Below the pieces are notes generated by a model. That model was not told the origin of the DNA and made no database searches. It saw nothing but the letters and a program-made list of their open reading frames with translations. Below are positions 38,337-48,100 of a stretch of DNA of 64,000 bases, one piece after another (position 1 is the first letter of the stretch; each line of letters begins with the position of its first letter). The stretch spans positions 1 through 64,000 of IMG/VR virus record IMGVR_UViG_3300037963_005450; one strand, given 5' to 3'. Origin of the DNA: a virus. The translations under genes were made by a program, and so were the position numbers.

Positions 38337-41300
38337 TTATTCATTACCTTTTTTAATTATGTGCGTCATTATATAATTTGGCACATGCATTCCTAATTTC
38401 TTAGCATCTTTATAATGCATTCTATTAAGTTTATCATAAACTTTTTCAGCAAAAGTTATATCATCAGTATTATCATATACACCGTTTATGTAATCTTTAT
38501 AAACTTGTAATTTATCTGTTTTTTTATTTTGCTTTTTGCTCATTTCTCCACCAACTTTCATGCTAGGAAATGCCAATGCTCCTCCAACATGTGGGTTACT
38601 AGCTTTATTAAATCCGCTCCATTGGTTAAAATCTAATTTTCCATTACTAGCTTGAGGTCTTGCACTAAAACTTCCTACATCATGATAACCAAATATAAGT
38701 TCTTCAGGTTTTAGTTTATATTTTTTCATTATTTCATTGGCTGTTTTTTTTATCATATTAATTGAACCAGCCATTTCTATTGCCTCTCTTTGACCATTAG
38801 GTCTTTCTATAAAGAAAATAACACCTGTTCCACCAAATCTACCATATGCATTTTTACCACCTCTAGAGTTACTGGTAGGAAATATTAAATGTGTTTCATT
38901 AGATTTTTTTCCACCTATGGTATAACTTTTACTAGTAGGTATTGATGATACTGTACTTTGAAATCCTTGAGCACTGGTTCTACCATCCCAATTTAAATCA
39001 GACCATTTGTATTGTCGTAATGGTGAAGCAATAGAAGCATAATCTTTTATTTCATTCTTTTTTAAATACTTTATATTAACTTGACCATTTTCTAATCTTT
39101 CATATACTGGAAAATAACCATCAGTTACAGTTGATCCTGGTGCTACAGGTTTTCCATTTAATTGGTCAGCAATCATTTTTTTAGCATAAGGATGCTTGTA
39201 TCCATCTGTTAAATCAGAGTCTAATAAAAAATGTGCAATTCCTTTAACATTTGAATATTGAGTGTTATCATCTGATTTACCATAGTTCTTTATAGGAACA
39301 TAATTAAAACCATTCTTAGCATCAAAAGAATTTTGATACATCATTAAATTACCTTTACTATCTTTAACAGTTCCTAAATCTTTATATATAGGTTTTATTA
39401 AATTTACTTTTTCTAGATTTGGTGATTCTTGAATGTTTGTTTCTCCTGATACTCCATCAACATATAAAGGTGTTTCTCCTTCTTTTGCATTTAAAGCTAA
39501 ACGTGCATTAAAAAGATCTACTTTATCCATTAATGGAGATTTTTCTTCTTCAAGATTAATATCAACATCAACTTTTTCTGTACTATAAACATCACCATCC
39601 ATATATTTTACATAACCTCTATGTAGATTATCTATTTTATCATCAATCCAATTCATAGCTATATCCAATGGAGAGTCTTTTTCTTTTGGTTTTGGCGGTT
39701 CTTTTTTATTAGGATCATATGCATAATGATGCTCCCCTAATGTTAAAGTATCATTTATATTAACTACTGTATTATCTCCGGGTGGCATAAATGATTCAAC
39801 GGGCATTGTAATTAAATTTACATCAGTAGTTGATGGTTCTGCTTTATATTCATACTGTGTAAAATCTATCTTAGGTAAAAGTTTTTCTGTTGTTTCTTCT
39901 TTTACAATAGGTTTTGGTTGTTCAGTAATTACCGGTTCTGTTGGTGTATTTACTGAAGTGATTTTATTTGGTTTATTTATAACAGGTTTTTGTTGTACAA
40001 CTTCTTGTACAACTTTTTCTTTTGTAGATGGTACTGTAACAGGCTGTTTTATTGGTGTTACAGGAGGTGTTACAATTGTTTGTTCAATTGGTTGTTCAAC
40101 TGGTGCTATTGTTTCTTCAACAACTGTTTGTTGAATTGGTGTTCCCACTCCTGGAATATTTATTGAAGTGCCTTTAGCAATCATCATTGGATTAACTCCG
40201 GGATTGGCATCTAATAATTCTTTTAATGTAATTCCAAATTTAGCAGCTATTCTAGGTCCTATTTCACCTTGTGAAACATATACACTATCTGTTTTAATTT
40301 CATCACCAGTTTGTTTTTTTGGAAGTTCAAATAATTGATCATAATATGTTTCACTAATACTATCATGTTTAGATTTTAAATATTCTTCTTCCCACTTTTC
40401 ATTATCTGCTAAAACTATTTTATGAACATAATCTTTAGTTTCTTCTGGTAATGATTCTAACCATTTCATATCATCACTATATATATCAACACCTTTTTCT
40501 TTTTGGTTATTTAAAAATTCAGACATATTACCTCTTCCCCAATTATAAGCAGCAAATGTTTTTGCTCTTCTTACTATAGGAGATTGATTGGGTTTATTTA
40601 TAAAACTGGCATTATATAAATGATCCATATACCATTTTTGTACTTTAGTAGCATCTTCAGGATCAAAAGGATCAACTTCTGTTTCTCCTGTTGCTTTTTT
40701 ATAATCTTTAATAACAGCGTCTCCTAATTGAGCTATTCCTTTATAACCTGCTGGAGAAACAGCTTCTGGATCAAATGTAGATTCTTTATACGCTTGTCTT
40801 ACCAACATTTCTTGAGGTATAGTATTTTCACGTTGTTCAAACAATTTTTGCATAAGTTTTAATTGTTCTAATTTTGTTGATGTTGCTGGTGCAGATGGTG
40901 CTGCTTTAGCTGCTATTGCAGACATTTTTTTTATAAAATTTCCATTTCCATTTTGAGCTTTTGGTAATGCCCCACCATATTGCATTCCTTCATTAGAACC
41001 TGAAGAACCTGCTGCTACTCCAAGCCCTCCTGTAGCTACAGCACCTGCAACAACAGGTGTCCTATTTATTAAATCAATTATACCTTTTTTTCCTTCTGTA
41101 GATGGTTGTAAAAAACTTAATATTCTATTTTGTTTACCAGCATCTGATTTCCAAAACTGCATTAATGTCTTTTCATCAATAGGATCTTGAAAGTTTTTAA
41201 TTATTCCATTCTGATATAATTCATTTCTAAGTTCTCTTAACATTGCAAGAGGTTCATGTTGATGTGTAGTTTGATTAATAAAAGTAGTTTCATCTGGATA

Positions 41301-44300
41301 TCTTTTTGTAAACTCTGATAATCTTTTATTTGCAAGTTCTTGATGTTCAACCATACTCTGCCATAAATCTTTTGTTTCTTTATCTCTAAAATAAGACTTA
41401 AAACCTTTATCACCCATTCCTTGCATTCTAGCTTCTTCAATATTTTTTGCTGCGGCATTAGCCTCATCAGTAAGATCTTTCAGCTGTACTTTATACCTAT
41501 CTTGTGGTAATAAAAGATTTCCTTTATTATTTATATTATAATCCTTTTGAGTATAAGCAAAATTTTCAGCGTCTTTAGTAGACAACCAATCATCTTCTTT
41601 TTTAAAGTTTCTAAAGAATTCAGAAGCTTCTTCATCAAATTTTGTCATAGGTTTATTTACAGTTTTAGGACTAATCCCCTCTATAGGTAAACCAGTTTTT
41701 GTACTTTTTACAGAATATGTTCTTTGAGGTAAATTCAACCCTCTTTTTTCCATATATCTTTGAATCAAATGACCAATTTCATGATCTCCAGTATGAGATG
41801 TTATATTTGGAACATAAGCAAATCTTTCAGTATGTTGACCAATACCTAAATTAACTAAATCATCTACACCGGATACATTTCCTACTGAACTTCCTGCATA
41901 TCCTCCTCTTCCTGGTACATTTGTATATTGAACTTCGTTTAAAAGATATTGTATAAAATCATCTGGATCTTTAACTCCTAAATTAATTAATTTTTCTTTA
42001 GCTGCAGGATTGTTAAAATTTTCTATTAAAGGCATTATATGATCATCAACATTTTCTAAAGGTTGTTCTAAATTTTTATAGGGTAGTGTAGTTTGATCTT
42101 TAAATTGTTCTCTTACTTTAGGATCTTTACTAGCTTTACCAGTATTAACTTTTATATTATGTTCAGATATTAATTCATTTTGTTTAGCTATTTGTTCATT
42201 TACTTCAGTAAGGCTTTGGTTATATTTTTCATTACCATAAAACGTAGATGGTTGTGTATCTACTTTTTGAGGCTTTTTTGGTATATAAGTACCAGGCCAA
42301 AATTCAGTATCAACTCCTGTATTATCTGGAATGTTTGCCCAATCTGTATCATCTGCTTGATTTAATGTTGTTCGTGTCTCAACTACTTCATCTGTTTCCT
42401 TTATAATATTAGGTTTTGTAGAACTTGTTTTTGATGATTTAACTGGTTTTACAATAATATCATTAAAGTGTCCTGTGTTATCTCTACCAATAACTTTAAG
42501 GTTTGGCATTCCAAGTAATTCTTTCTCACCTAAAAGCTTTTCTGTAGTCATGAAAAAAGGTTTCTCTTTAGTTCCAACATTAGTAGTATTTATTAAATCT
42601 TGTAAGTTTTGGTTTTCTTTAATAGGAACTTTAAAAAAATCTTCTCCCATGTTTTTTGCATACCTTTCAGGTATTACTATTCTTTGAGTACCTGCTGGAT
42701 TAAGTGGTGCACCATCTTTCCAAGCTCCTGTACTCCAAGATCTTGGAGAATCCCAAGTTACTTTAGAACCATATTCAGTAGGGAAGTTTTTTTGACTTCC
42801 ATAATAACCTTGTATTCTAGATATAGGTGTATTTATAGATTGATCTCCTAAGTTGTATTTAGCAACAATTTCATCTAGCTTTAATCTATCAGCACCTTTT
42901 ATATCAGCTGGACTATGTTGCCAAAGTCTTACAATTTCAGCTTCCTCATCAGTTAAATTAGCACCTTTTAAAGCATCATAGTTTTTAGAACCTTGATAAG
43001 CAGCACTAATATTTCCTTCATTTAATCCAGATTTCCATGCAATAGGTAACGGAGAGTTTCCAGTAGCAACTGCATTATATCCACTTTTAATGGTTGGAAT
43101 ATATTGTTTTGCTGCTGCATATCCACCAGCACCTATACCAAACAAATCTAATCCTATAGACCCTGCATTACCCCAAGTTGGATTATTAGCAAACTCTTGA
43201 ACATCTCCTGGTAAATGTGTAGCTCCGTGATAAGCACCATAAGCATCCATAAGACCCCCAACAGTTACATCCCCAACAACTTTAGTTCCCATTACTTCAC
43301 TAGCTGCAGGCATTACATAAGGTAATGCAGATGCAACCAATGGTAAAGCTGCAACAGTCATACCTGGTTTAACTATAGCATCAGTTATTTGTTGCCCATA
43401 ATCATCTAAGTAATCACCTCCTCTAACACCCTCTATTATAGCTTGTCTTATGAGAGGATTGCTTGATCTATTTGCTGTTGAGCCAAATGTAGTACTATAA
43501 GGATTATGATGATCCCATAATGTTTCTTTTTGATTGTCACTTATAGTCTCCCATGCAGGATACCTTTTTTTCATTTCCTCCTCATGCCTTAATCTCCATG
43601 AAGTTTCATCCCTTTGTCTTTGTGTTTCATCTGAAACAGTTTCTATTTCAAAATCAGGAAGATTACCTCCTATAAATATAGGTTCTAATTCACCTTCTGG
43701 TCCTGTAACATTTTCATCAAAGACATAATGTTTTAGTTGCCCTGCTTCATTTAATGCTCTAAATTCTTCCACCGTATAAGGTTTGCCAGTATTAGGATTT
43801 ATACCTTTATCAGCCATCCAAACAGGAGCAGCCTCTTGCAACTTTTTTTCATAAACATAATTCTCTCTGTCTTGAGCTGCTTGATCATTTTTATTTTTTT
43901 GATCCATAGCATAATTATAACGTAACCATTGAGAATTGCTATATGTTATAGGATTTCCACTTTTATCTAAAGGATTGGCTTGATCATCATAACTTGCAAC
44001 TTGAGCATCAAACTCTGCCTCCATTTCTGCAGGAGACTTATCAAATGAAAAGTTTTGTGTACCTGTTTCTACTCTAGTGGGTTCATTAGAATTTTCCCCT
44101 TTAAATTGAAATATTGGAAGAATATCCCCACCGTCTTTTTTAATGCCTTGATTATATTGCATATTATCTTGCACATAACCAGCATCACCTTGAAGCATAG
44201 CTTGTATTTGATTAAGTCTTTCTTTTTGAGATTGATTAAGACCGCTTCTAGCTTCTAAAGATTGTAAATCATTTTTTTCTCTATTTAACTCAACTATGTC

Positions 44301-45164
44301 TTTTTGTAAAAGCTTTTTATATTCTATTTGTTCTTGCTCTACTTGTTCTATAGTAGGTTGTGGTTCAATAATATCATTCGTATTTATTGTAAAATTGTTT
44401 TCTTCATTATTTGTTGGATAACCCAAATCATGAATCATACTTCTTACTACTATATTTTGAGGAGGTAATCCTTTTAATAATTCTTCAATATTATGTTCAG
44501 CAAAATATTCAGGATTATTTGTTTGTGCCCAAGATATATATTGTTGATATTCATCATCAGTCATAGAATGTCGTGGTAATTTTCTATGATAATTTTCTAT
44601 TGTTGGTGATTTAGCTCCTTCCCAATCTGATTCTCCCCAACTTTTATCTACTATTAAATTTGACCCTGTTTTAAATTTTTTAGAAATAGTTGCTTCACCA
44701 GGTTTAACTAGATCTTTATATTGTTCAAACCCTAAAAATTCAGGAGAATTCATCCATTCTGTACTATCAGTATAATCATCTACTACTGACCATCTTAATT
44801 CATAAGCGTCTTTAGCAGCATCTATTTCTTTATTAAGTGATTCAATATTTTTATTCTCTTTTCTTATTTTTTTATACTCTTTGTACCGTGGATCAAAAAT
44901 GCTATTTATTTCTCCCTTAGATTGATATGAGGGTAGTATTGGAGATTCATCTACATAGTCTGCATTAGGAAAATAATAATCTTTACCGGGATTCATTAAT
45001 GTTGGTGGTCCTACATTTGGTTGAGCCCATACAGGATATGGTACACCTTTCATTGTAATATCATTACCCATTATACGTGTATTTTGACCAGGATATTTCC
45101 ATTGACCTTGCTGATCTTTAACCAAATAATTTGGTCCTCCTTTTAACCCTATTCCTTTTCCCAT
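38337..45164 (-). CDS. Multidomain cargo protein: ART-like, metallopeptidase-like, lytic transglycosylase, LysM (2275 aa)
   Basis: Order of regions: N-terminal cargo signature (NDITMKGVPYPVW) with ILPSYQSKGE (76-85) and ILPIFQFKGE (348-357); Gly/Ala-rich hydrophobic part (about 600-690); candidate R-S-E ADP-ribosyltransferase (R783, S811-T812, E880-x-E882); zinc-peptidase motif HEIGH (H1128, E1129, H1132) with acidic DEEASE (1177-1182) as possible third ligand; ALPKAQNGN (1399); SLT-type lytic transglycosylase with catalytic-type Glu in YKES (E1461), GIAQLG and AAYNWGRG; ELPKKQTGDE (1613); LysM (about 1628-1675) with LLDANPGVNP; Pro/Thr/Val linker; C-terminal domain with GYHDVGSF (Y2160). No cysteine was seen. 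The LysM plus transglycosylase parts fit local peptidoglycan opening during DNA entry. Its ATG overlaps the muzzle-like gene stop by one base. Confidence 0.85.
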   Translation of the reverse strand: MGKGIGLKGGPNYLVKDQQGQWKYPGQNTRIMGNDITMKGVPYPVWAQPNVGPPTLMNPGKDYYFPNADYVDESPILPSYQSKGEINSIFDPRYKEYKKIRKENKNIESLNKEIDAAKDAYELRWSVVDDYTDSTEWMNSPEFLGFEQYKDLVKPGEATISKKFKTGSNLIVDKSWGESDWEGAKSPTIENYHRKLPRHSMTDDEYQQYISWAQTNNPEYFAEHNIEELLKGLPPQNIVVRSMIHDLGYPTNNEENNFTINTNDIIEPQPTIEQVEQEQIEYKKLLQKDIVELNREKNDLQSLEARSGLNQSQKERLNQIQAMLQGDAGYVQDNMQYNQGIKKDGGDILPIFQFKGENSNEPTRVETGTQNFSFDKSPAEMEAEFDAQVASYDDQANPLDKSGNPITYSNSQWLRYNYAMDQKNKNDQAAQDRENYVYEKKLQEAAPVWMADKGINPNTGKPYTVEEFRALNEAGQLKHYVFDENVTGPEGELEPIFIGGNLPDFEIETVSDETQRQRDETSWRLRHEEEMKKRYPAWETISDNQKETLWDHHNPYSTTFGSTANRSSNPLIRQAIIEGVRGGDYLDDYGQQITDAIVKPGMTVAALPLVASALPYVMPAASEVMGTKVVGDVTVGGLMDAYGAYHGATHLPGDVQEFANNPTWGNAGSIGLDLFGIGAGGYAAAKQYIPTIKSGYNAVATGNSPLPIAWKSGLNEGNISAAYQGSKNYDALKGANLTDEEAEIVRLWQHSPADIKGADRLKLDEIVAKYNLGDQSINTPISRIQGYYGSQKNFPTEYGSKVTWDSPRSWSTGAWKDGAPLNPAGTQRIVIPERYAKNMGEDFFKVPIKENQNLQDLINTTNVGTKEKPFFMTTEKLLGEKELLGMPNLKVIGRDNTGHFNDIIVKPVKSSKTSSTKPNIIKETDEVVETRTTLNQADDTDWANIPDNTGVDTEFWPGTYIPKKPQKVDTQPSTFYGNEKYNQSLTEVNEQIAKQNELISEHNIKVNTGKASKDPKVREQFKDQTTLPYKNLEQPLENVDDHIMPLIENFNNPAAKEKLINLGVKDPDDFIQYLLNEVQYTNVPGRGGYAGSSVGNVSGVDDLVNLGIGQHTERFAYVPNITSHTGDHEIGHLIQRYMEKRGLNLPQRTYSVKSTKTGLPIEGISPKTVNKPMTKFDEEASEFFRNFKKEDDWLSTKDAENFAYTQKDYNINNKGNLLLPQDRYKVQLKDLTDEANAAAKNIEEARMQGMGDKGFKSYFRDKETKDLWQSMVEHQELANKRLSEFTKRYPDETTFINQTTHQHEPLAMLRELRNELYQNGIIKNFQDPIDEKTLMQFWKSDAGKQNRILSFLQPSTEGKKGIIDLINRTPVVAGAVATGGLGVAAGSSGSNEGMQYGGALPKAQNGNGNFIKKMSAIAAKAAPSAPATSTKLEQLKLMQKLFEQRENTIPQEMLVRQAYKESTFDPEAVSPAGYKGIAQLGDAVIKDYKKATGETEVDPFDPEDATKVQKWYMDHLYNASFINKPNQSPIVRRAKTFAAYNWGRGNMSEFLNNQKEKGVDIYSDDMKWLESLPEETKDYVHKIVLADNEKWEEEYLKSKHDSISETYYDQLFELPKKQTGDEIKTDSVYVSQGEIGPRIAAKFGITLKELLDANPGVNPMMIAKGTSINIPGVGTPIQQTVVEETIAPVEQPIEQTIVTPPVTPIKQPVTVPSTKEKVVQEVVQQKPVINKPNKITSVNTPTEPVITEQPKPIVKEETTEKLLPKIDFTQYEYKAEPSTTDVNLITMPVESFMPPGDNTVVNINDTLTLGEHHYAYDPNKKEPPKPKEKDSPLDIAMNWIDDKIDNLHRGYVKYMDGDVYSTEKVDVDINLEEEKSPLMDKVDLFNARLALNAKEGETPLYVDGVSGETNIQESPNLEKVNLIKPIYKDLGTVKDSKGNLMMYQNSFDAKNGFNYVPIKNYGKSDDNTQYSNVKGIAHFLLDSDLTDGYKHPYAKKMIADQLNGKPVAPGSTVTDGYFPVYERLENGQVNIKYLKKNEIKDYASIASPLRQYKWSDLNWDGRTSAQGFQSTVSSIPTSKSYTIGGKKSNETHLIFPTSNSRGGKNAYGRFGGTGVIFFIERPNGQREAIEMAGSINMIKKTANEIMKKYKLKPEELIFGYHDVGSFSARPQASNGKLDFNQWSGFNKASNPHVGGALAFPSMKVGGEMSKKQNKKTDKLQVYKDYINGVYDNTDDITFAEKVYDKLNRMHYKDAKKLGMHVPNYIMTHIIKKGNE

Positions 45165-48100
45165 TATCTAAAAGATTGATTAAGTTTGGTATTAGCTACT
45201 TTTAATAACATTTTTCTATTTCTTTCACCTTCTGTACTACGTCTTAAAATAAGTTTATTGTAATAATGTCTAAACTTTTTACGTTGTTCAGCAGGTTTAT
45301 TATAATCTAAATTTAAAAAATTTAAATCTCTTATATACCCATTTAATTGAGTATTCCATATTTGTTGTTCAGCATTAGTAAATTCACCTCTATCATTAGT
45401 AATATCCCAGAACATATTAAATCTATATTTTTGTTCTACTTTATTAAAAATAATATCTATATCAGCTGGATTAAATATTGGGTAATCTAATGCTGTAATT
45501 GGATCTAATTGTGGTTGAAGATTTAGTTTTAACAATCCAGATACTTGTTCACTATTATGTATAATAGCTTCATCAAAATTCCAAAATAAATCATGATATC
45601 TATCATCTCCACATCCATTTCTTAAATCTCCTTTATAGACAAAACTTTCTAATTGATACTCTACACTTCTTAAAGTATTAACTACTTGACCGCTATTTTC
45701 TACAAATTCTATTTCCCAAGGATAACTTACGCCATAATATCCAGCAAAATCATCACATCTATCATTATGCCTCCAAATACTTCCTGTAGATTTAGGTGGG
45801 AAATAACTTTCAAAATCATCTTTTGTATATGTACACATCAAAGGTGATGGGTTAACATATGTTGGATCTCCATATAAATAAACGTCATCACATGATCCTG
45901 ATGGAGTTCCTGGATCATTACCTCCAAATGGATCTGGTGGACAATCACATTCTATTTTTCTACAAACTAATGGTATTTCTCCTGGACAAGGACCAGTTGG
46001 TTCAGTAAAATATCCTGTAGCTGGATTTTCCCAAACTTGAGTGTACCCTGAAGGACAATCACAACCCGGTCTAGTTTGCACTTCCCCTTCAAATGCTATA
46101 TCATAAAAATATGTAGCTGGTTGAGAAAAAGTAAAGAATCCTATTTTACAATTATTTTGAAATTTTAATAATTCATTTCCAGTTGCAAATGTTGGTGCGT
46201 CTGTCCATGTTGCAACATTTGCTAAATCTATTGATATTACGGGAGTTGGGTTATATTGATTAGTTCCTCCTGGAGCTACTGCAGCATCAGTTTGTGGCCC
46301 CATTGTTTCTGTTGTAAATATATCTATTAAAGTTCCGGTTTTTTCTACCTTTACTCTTACAGAGCCTTGATCATCATAGGATCCACCTTGAGTTTGAGCA
46401 CCACCATTCCATGGAGAAGGAACTCTTTTAACTAATACAGGTCTTTGTCCGCCAGGATTTGCAGGATCAAAGAAAGCATAAGCACTATTTCCATAATTAT
46501 AATATATACTTATAGTTCCTTTACCATTAGAATCTTGGGTAGCATTAGAAAACATTAAAAGTAAATTATGTGTTTCATTTGTTGGTCCATATATACCATC
46601 AACATCTTTAACAGCTCCTAAAACAACACCTATAAAATCATTATCACTATTACCACTTCTAAGCGTTACTTCATGAGTATAATTACCAAATTCACATTTA
46701 CTCCAATATCCATTTACAAGACCACTATTAATTGGCATTCTAACTTTTTTAGGAAATGCTGCATTTTTAATGCTTGCTAATATTACATTTCCTTGTGAAT
46801 CAATAGTATAATCATTACCATCTAATGGTACTGTATTCCATGTTTGATTTGTAGTTAAATATTCTGTTGATGTTGGATTTCCAACATTCCCATAATTTTC
46901 TCTTGGATCAAATGTTGTCCATTGCCATGCGTTACCAGAACCCGTTCCTCTAACATTTATACAAATAATATATTTATTTATTGCAGAATTATACCACCAA
47001 TAATCTTGATTTGATTGAGCTGCATTTTGAGGTGCACCATCAGCTGTTGTAACATTTTCACCTTCTTGCATAGGAACATTAAAAGTTCCTAAATTATATG
47101 TACTTGCAGGATCAAAATATGTTCCTGGTGCAGCAGAGGGTATCCCAGTAGTTTGATCTACATCACTCCAAACAACAGGCCCACTACCTGAAGGCTGTCT
47201 TCTTCCTCCAAATGCTGTTATACACCACCTATCCCAATTTGCTGTTAAATCATCTATATCATCATCTTTAGTGAATATTAAATCTCCTACAGGACAATCA
47301 TCTACTATTGTACCAGTAGCTGGAACTTCATCTACTGTAGTTATTGCTAATTTTTCTTCTTCTATTGTTGTACCTCTTTCACACATTCCTGTAGCAGGGT
47401 TGTATGTATATCCTTCATCACATTGTATTTCTAAATCTTGTGATTTTGTTGTTAAAAAATGATTAATGCTTGGTAAGCATAATTCAGGATGCCAATCATG
47501 AAAAGAAATCCATGCTTTAACTTTAGGATCATAACTAACTGTCCATGAACTATCTGTAAAATAAATAGGATCACCTAATGAAATATTTATTCCACGGGGA
47601 CTTATAATTGGATCAATTACATCTAAAAATTCACATAACCATTGACCAGCAGAATTTTGAATTAATGTTTCTCCCTCATTACACTCATATTGATTATCTC
47701 CTATTAATGTAGGAATAGAATATGTTCTTTTTTCACACATTCCTGTTTGACTATTATATGAATAGCCATCAGGACAAGTTTGAACTCCGGGTTGACCACT
47801 ATATGAAGTAAGATTTAATTGAAATCCTTCATCATCATCATATAATATATGACCGCTAAATTCTTCTACAACTGCATAATCTCTTTTACAGAAATAAACA
47901 ATACCGTCTGTTGGATCATATATTGTTTGACAACCCACACCTATTACTGGATTATCTACAATAGGTTTTCCTTCTATACTAGGAACTTCTTTTAATAATT
48001 GACATGGTAGATATTTATTAAACCACCATTTCATACCTGCATCAGAAATAGGTACTAAACCTTGACCTGACGTTTGAAATATTTTACCTTGTTCTTGAGA

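Noticed and set aside
38337-45164. LPxTG-like sortase signals (the LP motifs)
   Set aside because: No LPxTG followed by a hydrophobic tail and basic end is present, the motifs are internal, and the host is Gram-negative.
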